Of a stretch of DNA of 13,142 nucleotides, positions 1-5,722 are shown piece after piece (the stretch's first letter is position 1; every line of letters begins with the position of its first letter). The notes under the pieces were generated by a model, which saw only the letters and a program-made list of their open reading frames with translations, did not search any database and was not told the DNA's origin. The position numbers and the translations under genes were made by a program. This DNA is from CAYFHQ01 sp964342805 (GTDB lineage: Bacteria; Bacillota; Clostridia; Peptostreptococcales; Acidaminobacteraceae), in NCBI GenBank assembly GCA_964342805.1, contig CAYFHQ010000105.1, forward strand, positions 1 through 13,142, written 5' to 3'.

Positions 1-7
1 CCAATCC

Positions 8-42
8 AAATCCCTGGTCACCCGGCCAGGGATTTTCTATTT
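8..42 (+). terminator. Rho-independent terminator of a gene upstream of the window
   Basis: A 10-bp perfect stem (AAATCCCTGG at 8-17 with CCAGGGATTT at 26-35) has an 8-base loop and runs into a T-rich tail (TTTTCTATTT). This is the standard shape of an intrinsic terminator on the plus strand. The gene it serves lies left of the window. Confidence 0.85.
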
Positions 43-93
43 GACTTTCCAAAAATCACAGCTTATAATCGTACTAGACGACCGGTCTAATAG
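41..93 (+). promoter_or_regulatory. Sigma-A promoter with overlapping TetR-type operator
   Basis: The -35 is TTGACT (41-46) and the -10 is TATAAT (64-69), with a 17-bp spacer; this is near-perfect consensus. The expected start of transcription (about 76) falls inside an inverted repeat: TAGAC (75-79), five bases, GTCTA (85-89). Outer bases pair imperfectly and an 8-bp palindrome GACCGGTC (80-87) lies inside. TetR-family repressors commonly bind such AGAC/GTCT dyads at or just after the -10. The adjacent TetR gene is the natural candidate repressor. The promoter is seen directly; the operator role is inference. Confidence 0.75.
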
Positions 94-133
94 CACCGGA
101 TAGAAAATGGCGAAAACCTCGGAGGTAGAAAAA

Positions 134-583
134 ATGAAAGAGAAAATTCAAAACATCCTACAGAAACACGAACTTCTAAGATTGGGTACCCTGGACGCAA
201 ATGGTTTCCCAAATGTGCGGTCGGTTGACTTTGCTGTGGACCCACAGGACGAGTCAAAGATCTACTTTACGACTTTTACTGCAACCAACAAGGTTAAGGA
301 AATTGCTGCTGATAACCGTGTTTATGTGGTGGTTGATGACGCTGCCCATACCATTGAAGAACTATCACAGATTCAATACATAAGAGGGACAGGGGAAGCC
401 TTCCAAGTGGCTACACCTGAGGAAATGCAAAAGGCTATGGGTCTACTCATGACCAAGTATCCTTTCCTGAAAGACCTACCGGGTGATCCTTCTATGATGA
501 GTGTTTACCGTATTGAAATGAAGGAAGTAAAGGTTACGGACAACAGCCTGGGCTTTGGCCATATGGACGTTGTAACATACTAG
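134..583 (+). CDS. Pyridoxamine 5'-phosphate oxidase-like (split-barrel flavin-binding) protein
   Basis: About 149 residues, cytoplasmic, with no membrane segment. The pattern resembles the general-stress-protein-26 / PPOX-like split-barrel family: an early strand LRLGTLD followed by GFPNVRSVDFAV, then an IYFTTFTATNKVKEIAADNRVYV-like stretch. Members bind FMN or F420 and often have unknown substrates, so true pyridoxamine oxidase activity should not be assumed. A start at 107 is open, but the ATG at 134 has a clear GGAGGT (121-126) seven bases upstream, so 134 is preferred. It is transcribed from the promoter at 41-69, which bears a probable TetR operator, and is followed by the tetR gene in the same direction. 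That arrangement suggests a regulator-target pair, possibly for redox or electrophile stress. Family call fairly sure; function unknown. Confidence 0.8.
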   Translation: MKEKIQNILQKHELLRLGTLDANGFPNVRSVDFAVDPQDESKIYFTTFTATNKVKEIAADNRVYVVVDDAAHTIEELSQIQYIRGTGEAFQVATPEEMQKAMGLLMTKYPFLKDLPGDPSMMSVYRIEMKEVKVTDNSLGFGHMDVVTY

Positions 584-595
584 ACCCTGCCTCGA

Positions 596-624
596 TTGAC
601 CGTTTAACCTTTTATTCGTATAAT
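596..624 (+). promoter_or_regulatory. Sigma-A promoter of the tetR gene
   Basis: TTGACC (596-601) and TATAAT (619-624) are separated by 17 bp, which is near consensus. Transcription would start near 631, leaving a very short leader. A TAGACC half-site (581-586) matches one arm of the dyad in front of the first gene, but no full operator is visible here. Confidence 0.75.
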
Positions 625-650
625 TAACATCATGAAAGACGGTGAAGGTT

Positions 651-1190
651 ATGAGTAAAAGAGACGAAATCGTATTTACAGCTGCTCGGCTGATCCATGA
701 AAAGGGCTACCATAGTGTGGGGATAAAGAGTATTTTGGACGAGTTGTCCATTCCTAAGGGATCTTTTTATCACTATTTCCCCAGTAAGGAAGCCTTAGGA
801 CTGTCCATTATAGATATCTACATCCATGACACAACCCAGTGTCTTGAAGAAGCGGAAACCAGCCTGGCTGGCTTGAAGGACTTCTTTAGTATTTTCTTCA
901 ATCGCCTGATCGACCTGAGTTTAAAGCGGGGCTGTCCTGTTGGAAACTTGATTTTGGAATTGGCGGACGAGAACGAAGCCTTCCGTTTGAAACTTTTGGA
1001 TTGGTATCAGGTCCTGGAAGGTCGCATTGTGGAGTCACTTGACGCTGAAGGGATTGCTAACGCTAGTGAAAAAGCCAAGGCTTTGATTGCAGCTTTTGAA
1101 GGAACCATGCTCCTGTCAAAGCTGGACAAGGACGCCATCCATTTTCGGATTTTCCATGAGATTACCTTTCAATCGATTGTGGGCATGTAG
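651..1190 (+). CDS. TetR/AcrR family transcriptional regulator
   Basis: 179 residues from the ATG at 651, a normal TetR length. The N-terminal helix-turn-helix spans about residues 22-43 and ends in the family signature PKGSFYHYFPSKEAL. The C-terminal ligand domain contains GCPVGNLILELAD (Cys95), a pattern found in NemR/AcuR-like members, which respond to electrophiles, aldehydes or acrylate. That resemblance is from memory and weak. The GTG at 642 is an alternative start. I prefer 651 because the protein then begins MSKRDEIV, as in relatives, with GGTGAAGG upstream, although the ribosome site is poor. The gene has its own promoter (596-624) and terminator (1222-1254). It probably represses the flavoprotein gene before it through the dyad at 75-89. 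Confidence 0.88.
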   Translation: MSKRDEIVFTAARLIHEKGYHSVGIKSILDELSIPKGSFYHYFPSKEALGLSIIDIYIHDTTQCLEEAETSLAGLKDFFSIFFNRLIDLSLKRGCPVGNLILELADENEAFRLKLLDWYQVLEGRIVESLDAEGIANASEKAKALIAAFEGTMLLSKLDKDAIHFRIFHEITFQSIVGM

Positions 1191-1221
1191 GTTGGTAAAG
1201 TCGAATATGTAGGAATCAAAA

Positions 1222-1254
1222 GGCAGTGGCCCAGTATGGGGTCATTGCCTTTTT
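1222..1254 (+). terminator. Rho-independent terminator after tetR
   Basis: An 11-bp stem, including two G-T wobbles (1222-1232 with 1239-1249), has a 6-base loop and is followed by TTTTT (1250-1254). It lies 32 bases after the tetR stop, on the plus strand. Confidence 0.85.
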
Positions 1255-1373
1255 CTATATTCTAGGAGGATTTCGGCTACTAGAGTGGAACGTATTATTG
1301 AAATGAGTTTTTCTCTAAACAAACTGAAATGAAGCACTGTCTAGTCAAGTTGCGTGTTAGGAAGGAGCTTGCT

Positions 1374-1736
1374 GTGGATATTGTCATGTTTGTCTTAGTG
1401 GTACTTTTGATACCATCCATAATGATGGGTTTCGGCTATCGGTGGACCAATAAGCCACCAGGAAAAATCAACTGGATATATGGCTATCGGTCTAAAAGGT
1501 CCATGAAGAACCAAGACACCTGGGACTTTGCCCATAGGTATGTGGGCCGTGTCTGGTTAAAGTGGGGCATGGGCGCGGGGTTTGCTTCTCTAATTCTTTG
1601 GATGCTCTTTCCCTATGGGGAACCCATGATCTCCATTATTATGTATGGTCAGCTTTTTTGTTTGCTCTTTCCGGTGATTTTGACAGAGTCGGCCCTGAAA
1701 AAGACCTTTACCAAGGACGGCCAGCGGAAGTCATAA
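1374..1736 (+). CDS. SdpI-like small membrane protein
   Basis: 120 residues from the GTG at 1374. I chose this start because AAGGAG (1362-1367) sits six bases ahead of it; the longer reading from ATG 1329 has no ribosome site and would prepend a basic 15-residue stretch before the first membrane helix. Three hydrophobic segments are visible, at about residues 5-21, 64-81 and 84-103. Between the first two lies N33-W-I-YGYRS-x-RSM-KNQDTW50. This matches the conserved loop of the SdpI family, whose founding member gives Bacillus subtilis immunity to the SDP toxin and signals through a repressor. Most relatives have no known role. No toxin gene or SdpR-like repressor is visible nearby, so an immunity function is unsupported. 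It sits alone, with no clear promoter of its own. Confidence 0.65.
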   Translation: MDIVMFVLVVLLIPSIMMGFGYRWTNKPPGKINWIYGYRSKRSMKNQDTWDFAHRYVGRVWLKWGMGAGFASLILWMLFPYGEPMISIIMYGQLFCLLFPVILTESALKKTFTKDGQRKS

Positions 1737-1773
1737 TAGGGTAGCCGCCTGTCCCCATAGTGCCTATTATAAT

Positions 1774-1825
1774 GACCATTAATAAGAACCATAATAAGAA
1801 CCATAATAAGAACCATAATAAGAAC
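1774..1825. repeat. 12-bp tandem repeat (AACCATAATAAG)
   Basis: Three perfect copies (1787-1798, 1799-1810, 1811-1822) are preceded by one degenerate copy with an extra base (1774-1786) and followed by the first three bases of a fourth. The array abuts the terminator stem at 1823. It is noncoding as far as I can tell; slippage expansion is the simplest origin. Confidence 0.85.
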
Positions 1826-1866
1826 GACACCCAAACATCAAATGATGTAAGGGTGTCGTTTTGCTT
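1823..1866. terminator. Bidirectional terminator between converging genes
   Basis: A 10-bp perfect stem (AACGACACCC at 1823-1832 with GGGTGTCGTT at 1851-1860) has a second small hairpin inside its loop (ACATC/GATGT). On the plus strand it runs into TTTTGCTT; on the minus strand into CTTATTATGG, which is only moderately T-rich. The stop codon of the minus-strand gene lies within the loop, so the hairpin overlaps the end of that gene. Confidence 0.7.
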
Positions 1867-2398
1867 GAAGAATTTCTTCTGAAACGGCTAAGCCGCTCTT
1901 ATGTATGATCCAGTAGCGTACGAAAATGGCGGTGCCTACATTGAATAAGGCAAAGCCTAATATGTAGGGCAAGTGTACGGCGTGATTGTAGGTCAAACTT
2001 GTAACCGTCATGGTCATGAACAGGTAACCAATCATGGCCATAAAGGGCACGAAGACTAGGAAGAGCAATAAAGTGGCCCGACGTTCAGAATATCGAAGTA
2101 AGGCGTCTGAAAGGGGTGCTGAATAGGCCAAGGAAAGGGTGATAGCCATATAGTAAATGAGCAGGTAGGCATCCATTTTCAAAACCAAGGCCAACAGGAC
2201 CATGGCTAGAAAGGCGCCCAGGGCCACCTTGGGTCGTGGAGGAAACCGTCTCTCCCCAGCTGTTCTGGCTAAGGCAACTGAGTTAGCTGCATGTACAATG
2301 ACAAGGCCAAAAGGAATGGTTGGAGTCATACTCATGGCAATGGTCAAGAGGGTCATACAAACGATGAAAAAGAGATCATATAGATTTCGATCCTTCAT
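1838..2398 (-). CDS. Polytopic membrane protein of unknown function
   Basis: 186 residues and very hydrophobic. I count about six candidate membrane segments, at roughly residues 7-25, 27-44, 57-74, 77-94, 109-131 and 143-162. A short basic loop carries ERRFPPRPK (residues 49-57) and another carries RYSERR (102-107). I do not recognise a family. It starts three bases after the stop of the 440-residue gene, with GGAG ahead of the ATG, so the two form one transcription unit and are probably translationally coupled. Its product may work with the membrane protein encoded before it, but that is inference from position only. Its 3' end runs into the terminator hairpin at 1823-1860. Confidence 0.7.
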   Translation of the reverse strand: MKDRNLYDLFFIVCMTLLTIAMSMTPTIPFGLVIVHAANSVALARTAGERRFPPRPKVALGAFLAMVLLALVLKMDAYLLIYYMAITLSLAYSAPLSDALLRYSERRATLLLFLVFVPFMAMIGYLFMTMTVTSLTYNHAVHLPYILGFALFNVGTAIFVRYWIIHKSGLAVSEEILQAKRHPYII

Positions 2399-2401
2399 AT
2401 T

Positions 2402-3724
2402 TTACTCCGTATCCGGCACGTAGTTCTTATGGGCCTTTATCAACTCTATAAAGCTATTGGCTTCTTCCATGGTCAAGGCACTTCCGCACTTGTGGACGGT
2501 TTTCTTATACTCGATTAGGACAAAGCCATAATCATAGCCCGCCTGGTGGGGATAGACCTGGTCGCCAAGGGTTCTCATGTTCCTAGCTGGCTGGTGGTGG
2601 ACATTTAGCCGTATGCCGTTTATATCCTTAAAGCTAAACTTACGTTTCCAGGCCAAGGGGCCAAGGCGGTTTTCAACCACAACTTGCTGGTCTGTAATAA
2701 CAAGGACTTCCTTGCCATACCAGGCAACAAGTTCTTTAAAGACCACTGTGAGGATCAGGAGGAGGGCTACTGGTACCACTGCAGGTAGCAGGCGTTCAAA
2801 GCCTTCGATTCTCAGAAATTCAGATAACCACCGAGGAACAAGCACACATGCAATGGCTAAAACTCCAGTTCGCCGAAGGCTTGTAAACCTGGTCAGAGGT
2901 ATGGGACAAGTGTAAACCTGGTGACCTGTTTCTTTGCTCCGCTCATGGTCATAGTAGTGGGCCAGTCCATCCTCAAACTTGGAAGTAACCATACTTTCTG
3001 CTTCGCCACCTTTTAAGGTGACATCTTCAAGGATGGGTGCCGGTGAAAAGACAGACCCTTTGGCACTTGGCAGTGGGATATCTGGAAGAGGATTAGGCCT
3101 ACTAGGTTGTCCGTTTGCAACCAGATCTTCCTTAAACAGAGGGTGGTCCTGAATCAATTCGATCAATTCCAAGGCTTCCTGTCGACTCACACCACTTGCC
3201 AGGTACTGGGTCCCCCGCGCGTATCCAATTTCAATAAAGCCAACGTCATAGCCGATGGTCTGGGCAAAGGTTCTTGTTCTTTGACCCGGGGGTGTTCGGT
3301 TGATTTTATAGTCCTTGTTGAGTTTGACGTATTCCAAGTGTTCAATGTTAAAACGTCTAGACTTGTTTAACCGCAACAACTGGCTCTCAACTGTGAGGGT
3401 CATTTCGTCCAGTCGAATGATCTCACGACCTGCATATCCCCAAAGGGTCTTATACAGATAAAAAAGTGCAAATGCAAGCCCCACACCAAAGACGAGGGCC
3501 ATATGGCCTATGGTCACCTGGTCCAGTATGTCATAGAGCAAGTACCAGGGTAAGCCAAACATCATACCTAAGGGCACAAGAAACTTATATACCTTAAAGG
3601 AATGATTCCTTGGAATTGGGCAGATAAACTCCATAACCTGGTCTCGCTGGAGCTTGTCTTGGTTTACGTATTTTGATAAGAAGGGGGCTTGGTCACGCCC
3701 CGGTTTTTGATCCATATTTTCCAT
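2402..3724 (-). CDS. Membrane protein with two tandem copies of one domain
   Basis: 440 residues, not recognised as a named family. It is an internal duplication with a constant offset of about 238 residues. CPIP at 35-38 matches 273-276. Helix pairs at about 47-65 and 74-92 match 286-300 and 312-330. AGREIIRLDEMTLTVES (98-114) matches YGKEVLVITDQQVVVEN (336-352). GYDVGFIEIGY (158-168) matches GYDYGFVLIEY (396-406), and EALELIELI (183-191) matches EANSFIELI (421-429). Each copy is two membrane helices followed by a cytosolic beta-rich part, which could be a PH-like fold as in other bacterial membrane-anchored PH proteins; that fold is a guess. A charged, proline-rich linker (about 200-268) joins the copies. 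The start at 3724 is set by GGAGGT six bases upstream. It is first in a two-gene minus-strand unit. Confidence 0.8.
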   Translation of the reverse strand: MENMDQKPGRDQAPFLSKYVNQDKLQRDQVMEFICPIPRNHSFKVYKFLVPLGMMFGLPWYLLYDILDQVTIGHMALVFGVGLAFALFYLYKTLWGYAGREIIRLDEMTLTVESQLLRLNKSRRFNIEHLEYVKLNKDYKINRTPPGQRTRTFAQTIGYDVGFIEIGYARGTQYLASGVSRQEALELIELIQDHPLFKEDLVANGQPSRPNPLPDIPLPSAKGSVFSPAPILEDVTLKGGEAESMVTSKFEDGLAHYYDHERSKETGHQVYTCPIPLTRFTSLRRTGVLAIACVLVPRWLSEFLRIEGFERLLPAVVPVALLLILTVVFKELVAWYGKEVLVITDQQVVVENRLGPLAWKRKFSFKDINGIRLNVHHQPARNMRTLGDQVYPHQAGYDYGFVLIEYKKTVHKCGSALTMEEANSFIELIKAHKNYVPDTE

Positions 3725-3908
3725 AATGCAACCTCCAAAACTGTCAAAAACAGTTTAACACATATTGGAAAAGTTCCCGTAAAGATGTGTTTCCTGTCAC
3801 AAAAACGTCAAACTTTGCAAATGAAAGGGCTTTTGGGTGTAAATGGATGGGGCGGAGGCGCATCTTGCAAAAGTGTTAAGGAATTTACATAAAAAAACGA
3901 TTTCCTCC
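3725..3908. other. Divergent intergenic region, minus-strand side
   Basis: No gene is visible. The part next to 3724 holds the ribosome site of the minus-strand gene and a small inverted repeat beside it (AAACTG at 3738-3743 with CAGTTT at 3751-3756), which could be an operator or a leader hairpin. On the minus strand I see no convincing -35/-10 pair: TTGACG (complement of 3805-3810) has no good -10 at the right distance. Confidence 0.5.
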
Positions 3909-3936
3909 TTGAAAACCAGATCGAGTATGATAGAAT
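3909..3936 (+). promoter_or_regulatory. Probable promoter of the nhaC leader
   Basis: TTGAAA (3909-3914) and TAGAAT (3931-3936) are spaced by 16 bp. Both hexamers are one or two bases off consensus. If used, transcription starts near 3943 and gives a leader of about 190 bases before nhaC. Confidence 0.5.
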
Positions 3937-3940
3937 GGCA

Positions 3941-4128
3941 TTGAGTACATATCTTTTAGAACATCGTTTCGTTGTGCGGAACAACGAAACAACTTTATGC
4001 TCAGTTTACGGAATGATGTTCTGCTGAGTAGAACGAAACTCAACAAAATCAATACGATTGCGCAATCAAATGGTTTGAAGGGGTGAACAAACCAAAGATA
4101 TGACTTGGGCTATAGGATATAGGAGGGG
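3941..4128 (+). promoter_or_regulatory. Structured 5' leader of nhaC, candidate RNA switch
   Basis: The leader is dense in complementary segments. There is a 10-bp perfect hairpin (GTTTCGTTGT 3966-3975 with ACAACGAAAC 3981-3990). It lies inside an 8-bp stem (AGAACATC 3958-3965 with GATGTTCT 4015-4022), itself inside a 6-bp stem (TTGAGT 3941-3946 with ACTCAA 4038-4043). Competing pairings exist: AACGAAAC recurs at 4032-4039, AGAAC recurs at 4030-4034 and can pair locally with 4018-4022, and CTCAG (4000-4004) can pair with CTGAG (4024-4028). A 12-bp palindrome (4056-4067) and TGGTTTG/CAAACCA (4071-4077/4088-4094) follow. There is no T-run, so control would be at translation or by a protein. It matches no riboswitch class I know. 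Confidence 0.45.
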
Positions 4129-4136
4129 TTTAAAAA

Positions 4137-5567
4137 ATGAGTAATGAGCAAGTGAAAAAGGCACCTAGTTTTGGCCAATCGCTGTTTGTGTTCGCAAGTA
4201 TCGTTGCCTTCCTGATCGCAGGGATTATGTGGTTGAAAGTTGATATCCACGTCCTGTTGATCATGGGTCTGGTAACCACGTCGCTTGTGTCGTTCAGACT
4301 GGGCTACACCTTTGATGATCTCGTGGATGGAATGAAAACATCCATTGGCCGTGCCATGACAGCCATGATGATTTTCGTTTTGATTGGCGCCATCATCGGT
4401 ACTTGGATTACAGCGGGTACGGTTCCAGCATTGATTTAATACGGTCTGAAATTCTTGACACCAAAGTTTTTCCTACCGATCGGTCTTATTCTTTGTAGTT
4501 TGACGTCAATGGCATCAGGCACGTCTTGGGGGACGGCCGGAACCATTGGTATTGCACTTATGGGCATGGGTGTTGGTCTGGGAATACCAGCTCCAATCGT
4601 TGCAGGTATGGTAGTTTCAGGCGCTTTCTTCGGTGACAAGATGTCTCCGATTTCTGACACGACTAACCTGTCAGCGGTTTCCTCTGACGCCAACCTGTAC
4701 GACCACATTAAGGCCATGTCGTATACGACTGTACCGGCCTATCTGATTTCTCTTGTATTGTTCACCATCCTTGGTTTCCAGTATGCCAATGGCACAGGCA
4801 ACCCAGCGGACATCGTGACAATCCAGGAGACACTGGTTGCAAACTTCAACCTATCACCAATCGTTATTCTACCCATGGTTGTTCTGTTTGCACTGAACCT
4901 GAAAAAGGTTCCAGCAGTGCCAGCCATGATCATCGGAGCTGCAACTGCAATCGTAGTAGCTATGGCCATGCAGGGCACAAGCCTTTCAGAAGCCCTAACT
5001 GCTGTAAACTACGGATACGGCAAAGCGACAGGTGTTGACCTGGTTGACAACCTTCTGCTTCGCGGTGGTATTCAACGTATGATGTGGACCTTCTCTCTAT
5101 CCTTCATCGCTCTTTGCTTGGGCGGCGTTTTAGAGAAGGTGGGCTACTTACGTGCACTGATCATTGGTTTCATTGGTAAGATCAAGTCGGTTGGCGGTCT
5201 AGTAACGACAGTTATCCTGTCTACGATTCTTGGCAACGCTGCCATGGGCGAGATTTACCTGGGTATCATTCTGAACGGTAACCTCTACAAAGACGAGTTC
5301 AAGAAGCGTGGTCTAAAGTCGTCCATGCTTTCCCGTCTACTGGAAGAGGGCGGTACCCTAACCGGTGCCCTGATCCCTTGGACGACAGCAGGTGCCTTCA
5401 TGGCAACAACCCTTGGCGTTTCCACTATGGAACTGGCGCCATATGCATTCCTAAACTACATCAACCCTATTCTTTCCATTGTTCTTTCCTTTATGGGCAT
5501 CTTTGTCCTTTGGGAAAACAAGCCTGTTAAAGGTTTCAGAGCCAAAAAAGAAGACGGTGTTGCTTAG
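4137..5567 (+). pseudogene. nhaC: NhaC-family Na+/H+ antiporter, interrupted by an in-frame TAA
   Basis: Translated through one stop, this is a 476-residue polytopic protein of normal NhaC length. Family features in order: FVLIGAIIGTWITAGTVPALI, then YGLKFLTPKFFLP, then TSWGTAGTIGIALMGMG, GAFFGDKMSPISDTTNL, and late EEGGTLTGALIPWTTAGAFM. The TAA (4437-4439) falls exactly where relatives have the first Tyr of PALIYYGLK, so one base change from TAT or TAC explains it. The reading frame is otherwise unbroken on both sides. The start has AGGAGGGG eight bases upstream. NhaC proteins exchange Na+ for H+; some relatives carry malate/lactate, lysine or methionine, so an amino-acid substrate is possible here given the operon behind it. 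If the TAA is real, only the first 100 residues are made, because no ribosome site precedes a restart. It may instead be a sequence error. Confidence 0.85.
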
Positions 5568-5581
5568 TAAAAAGCTTAGAT

Positions 5582-5681
5582 ACCAGTGCGCCCCCGTACG
5601 CATGGTAGAACAAGTGTTCACTGAATGAAATACCAACAACAAAAGGTGCGTACTCGGGTGAAGTCTGCCCGAGTACAGCAC
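5582..5681 (+). promoter_or_regulatory. Paired hairpins in the nhaC-buk spacer
   Basis: Hairpin A: ACCA(5582-5585)/TGGT(5603-5606) plus TGCG(5587-5590)/CGCA(5599-5602), with one bulged G. Hairpin B: GTGC(5646-5649)/GCAC(5678-5681) plus a 9-bp stem GTACTCGGG(5650-5658)/CCCGAGTAC(5668-5676), with one bulged A. GTACGCA of A (5596-5602) is also the exact complement of TGCGTAC in B (5647-5653), so A and B can be replaced by a joint pairing. No T-run follows. They may set mRNA stability or differential expression between nhaC and the catabolic genes. I see no promoter in the spacer. Confidence 0.5.
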
Positions 5682-5722
5682 TGTTACAAAAATGGAACGG
5701 CGTTCTAAAATTGGAGGAAACC

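Noticed and set aside
1774..1825. CRISPR array
   Set aside because: The 12-bp units are directly adjacent with no spacers, and no cas genes are present.
1649..1834. Minus-strand frame of 61 codons whose start reads the 12-bp repeat as repeated LIMV
   Set aside because: It begins inside a terminator stem, lies antisense to the SdpI-like gene, and its hydrophobic start is just the tandem repeat translated. No ribosome site is visible.
3966..3990. Hairpin upstream of nhaC as a terminator
   Set aside because: It is a strong 10-bp stem but no T-run follows on either strand, so it is better read as part of the leader structure.
4437..4439. TAA reassigned to an amino acid in this organism
   Set aside because: TAA properly ends ptb, the aminotransferase and the beta-subunit genes here, and TAG ends others, so the code looks standard.
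4455..5567. Separate 370-residue protein starting at TTG 4455
   Set aside because: It is the same frame as nhaC after the TAA. There is no ribosome site before the TTG, and the sequence continues the antiporter fold without a break.
5640..5722. Lysine riboswitch, prompted by AAGGTGCG before buk and the known link of that class to NhaC-type transporters
   Set aside because: The stretch is far too short, and the multi-helix core of that class is missing; only a simple hairpin follows.
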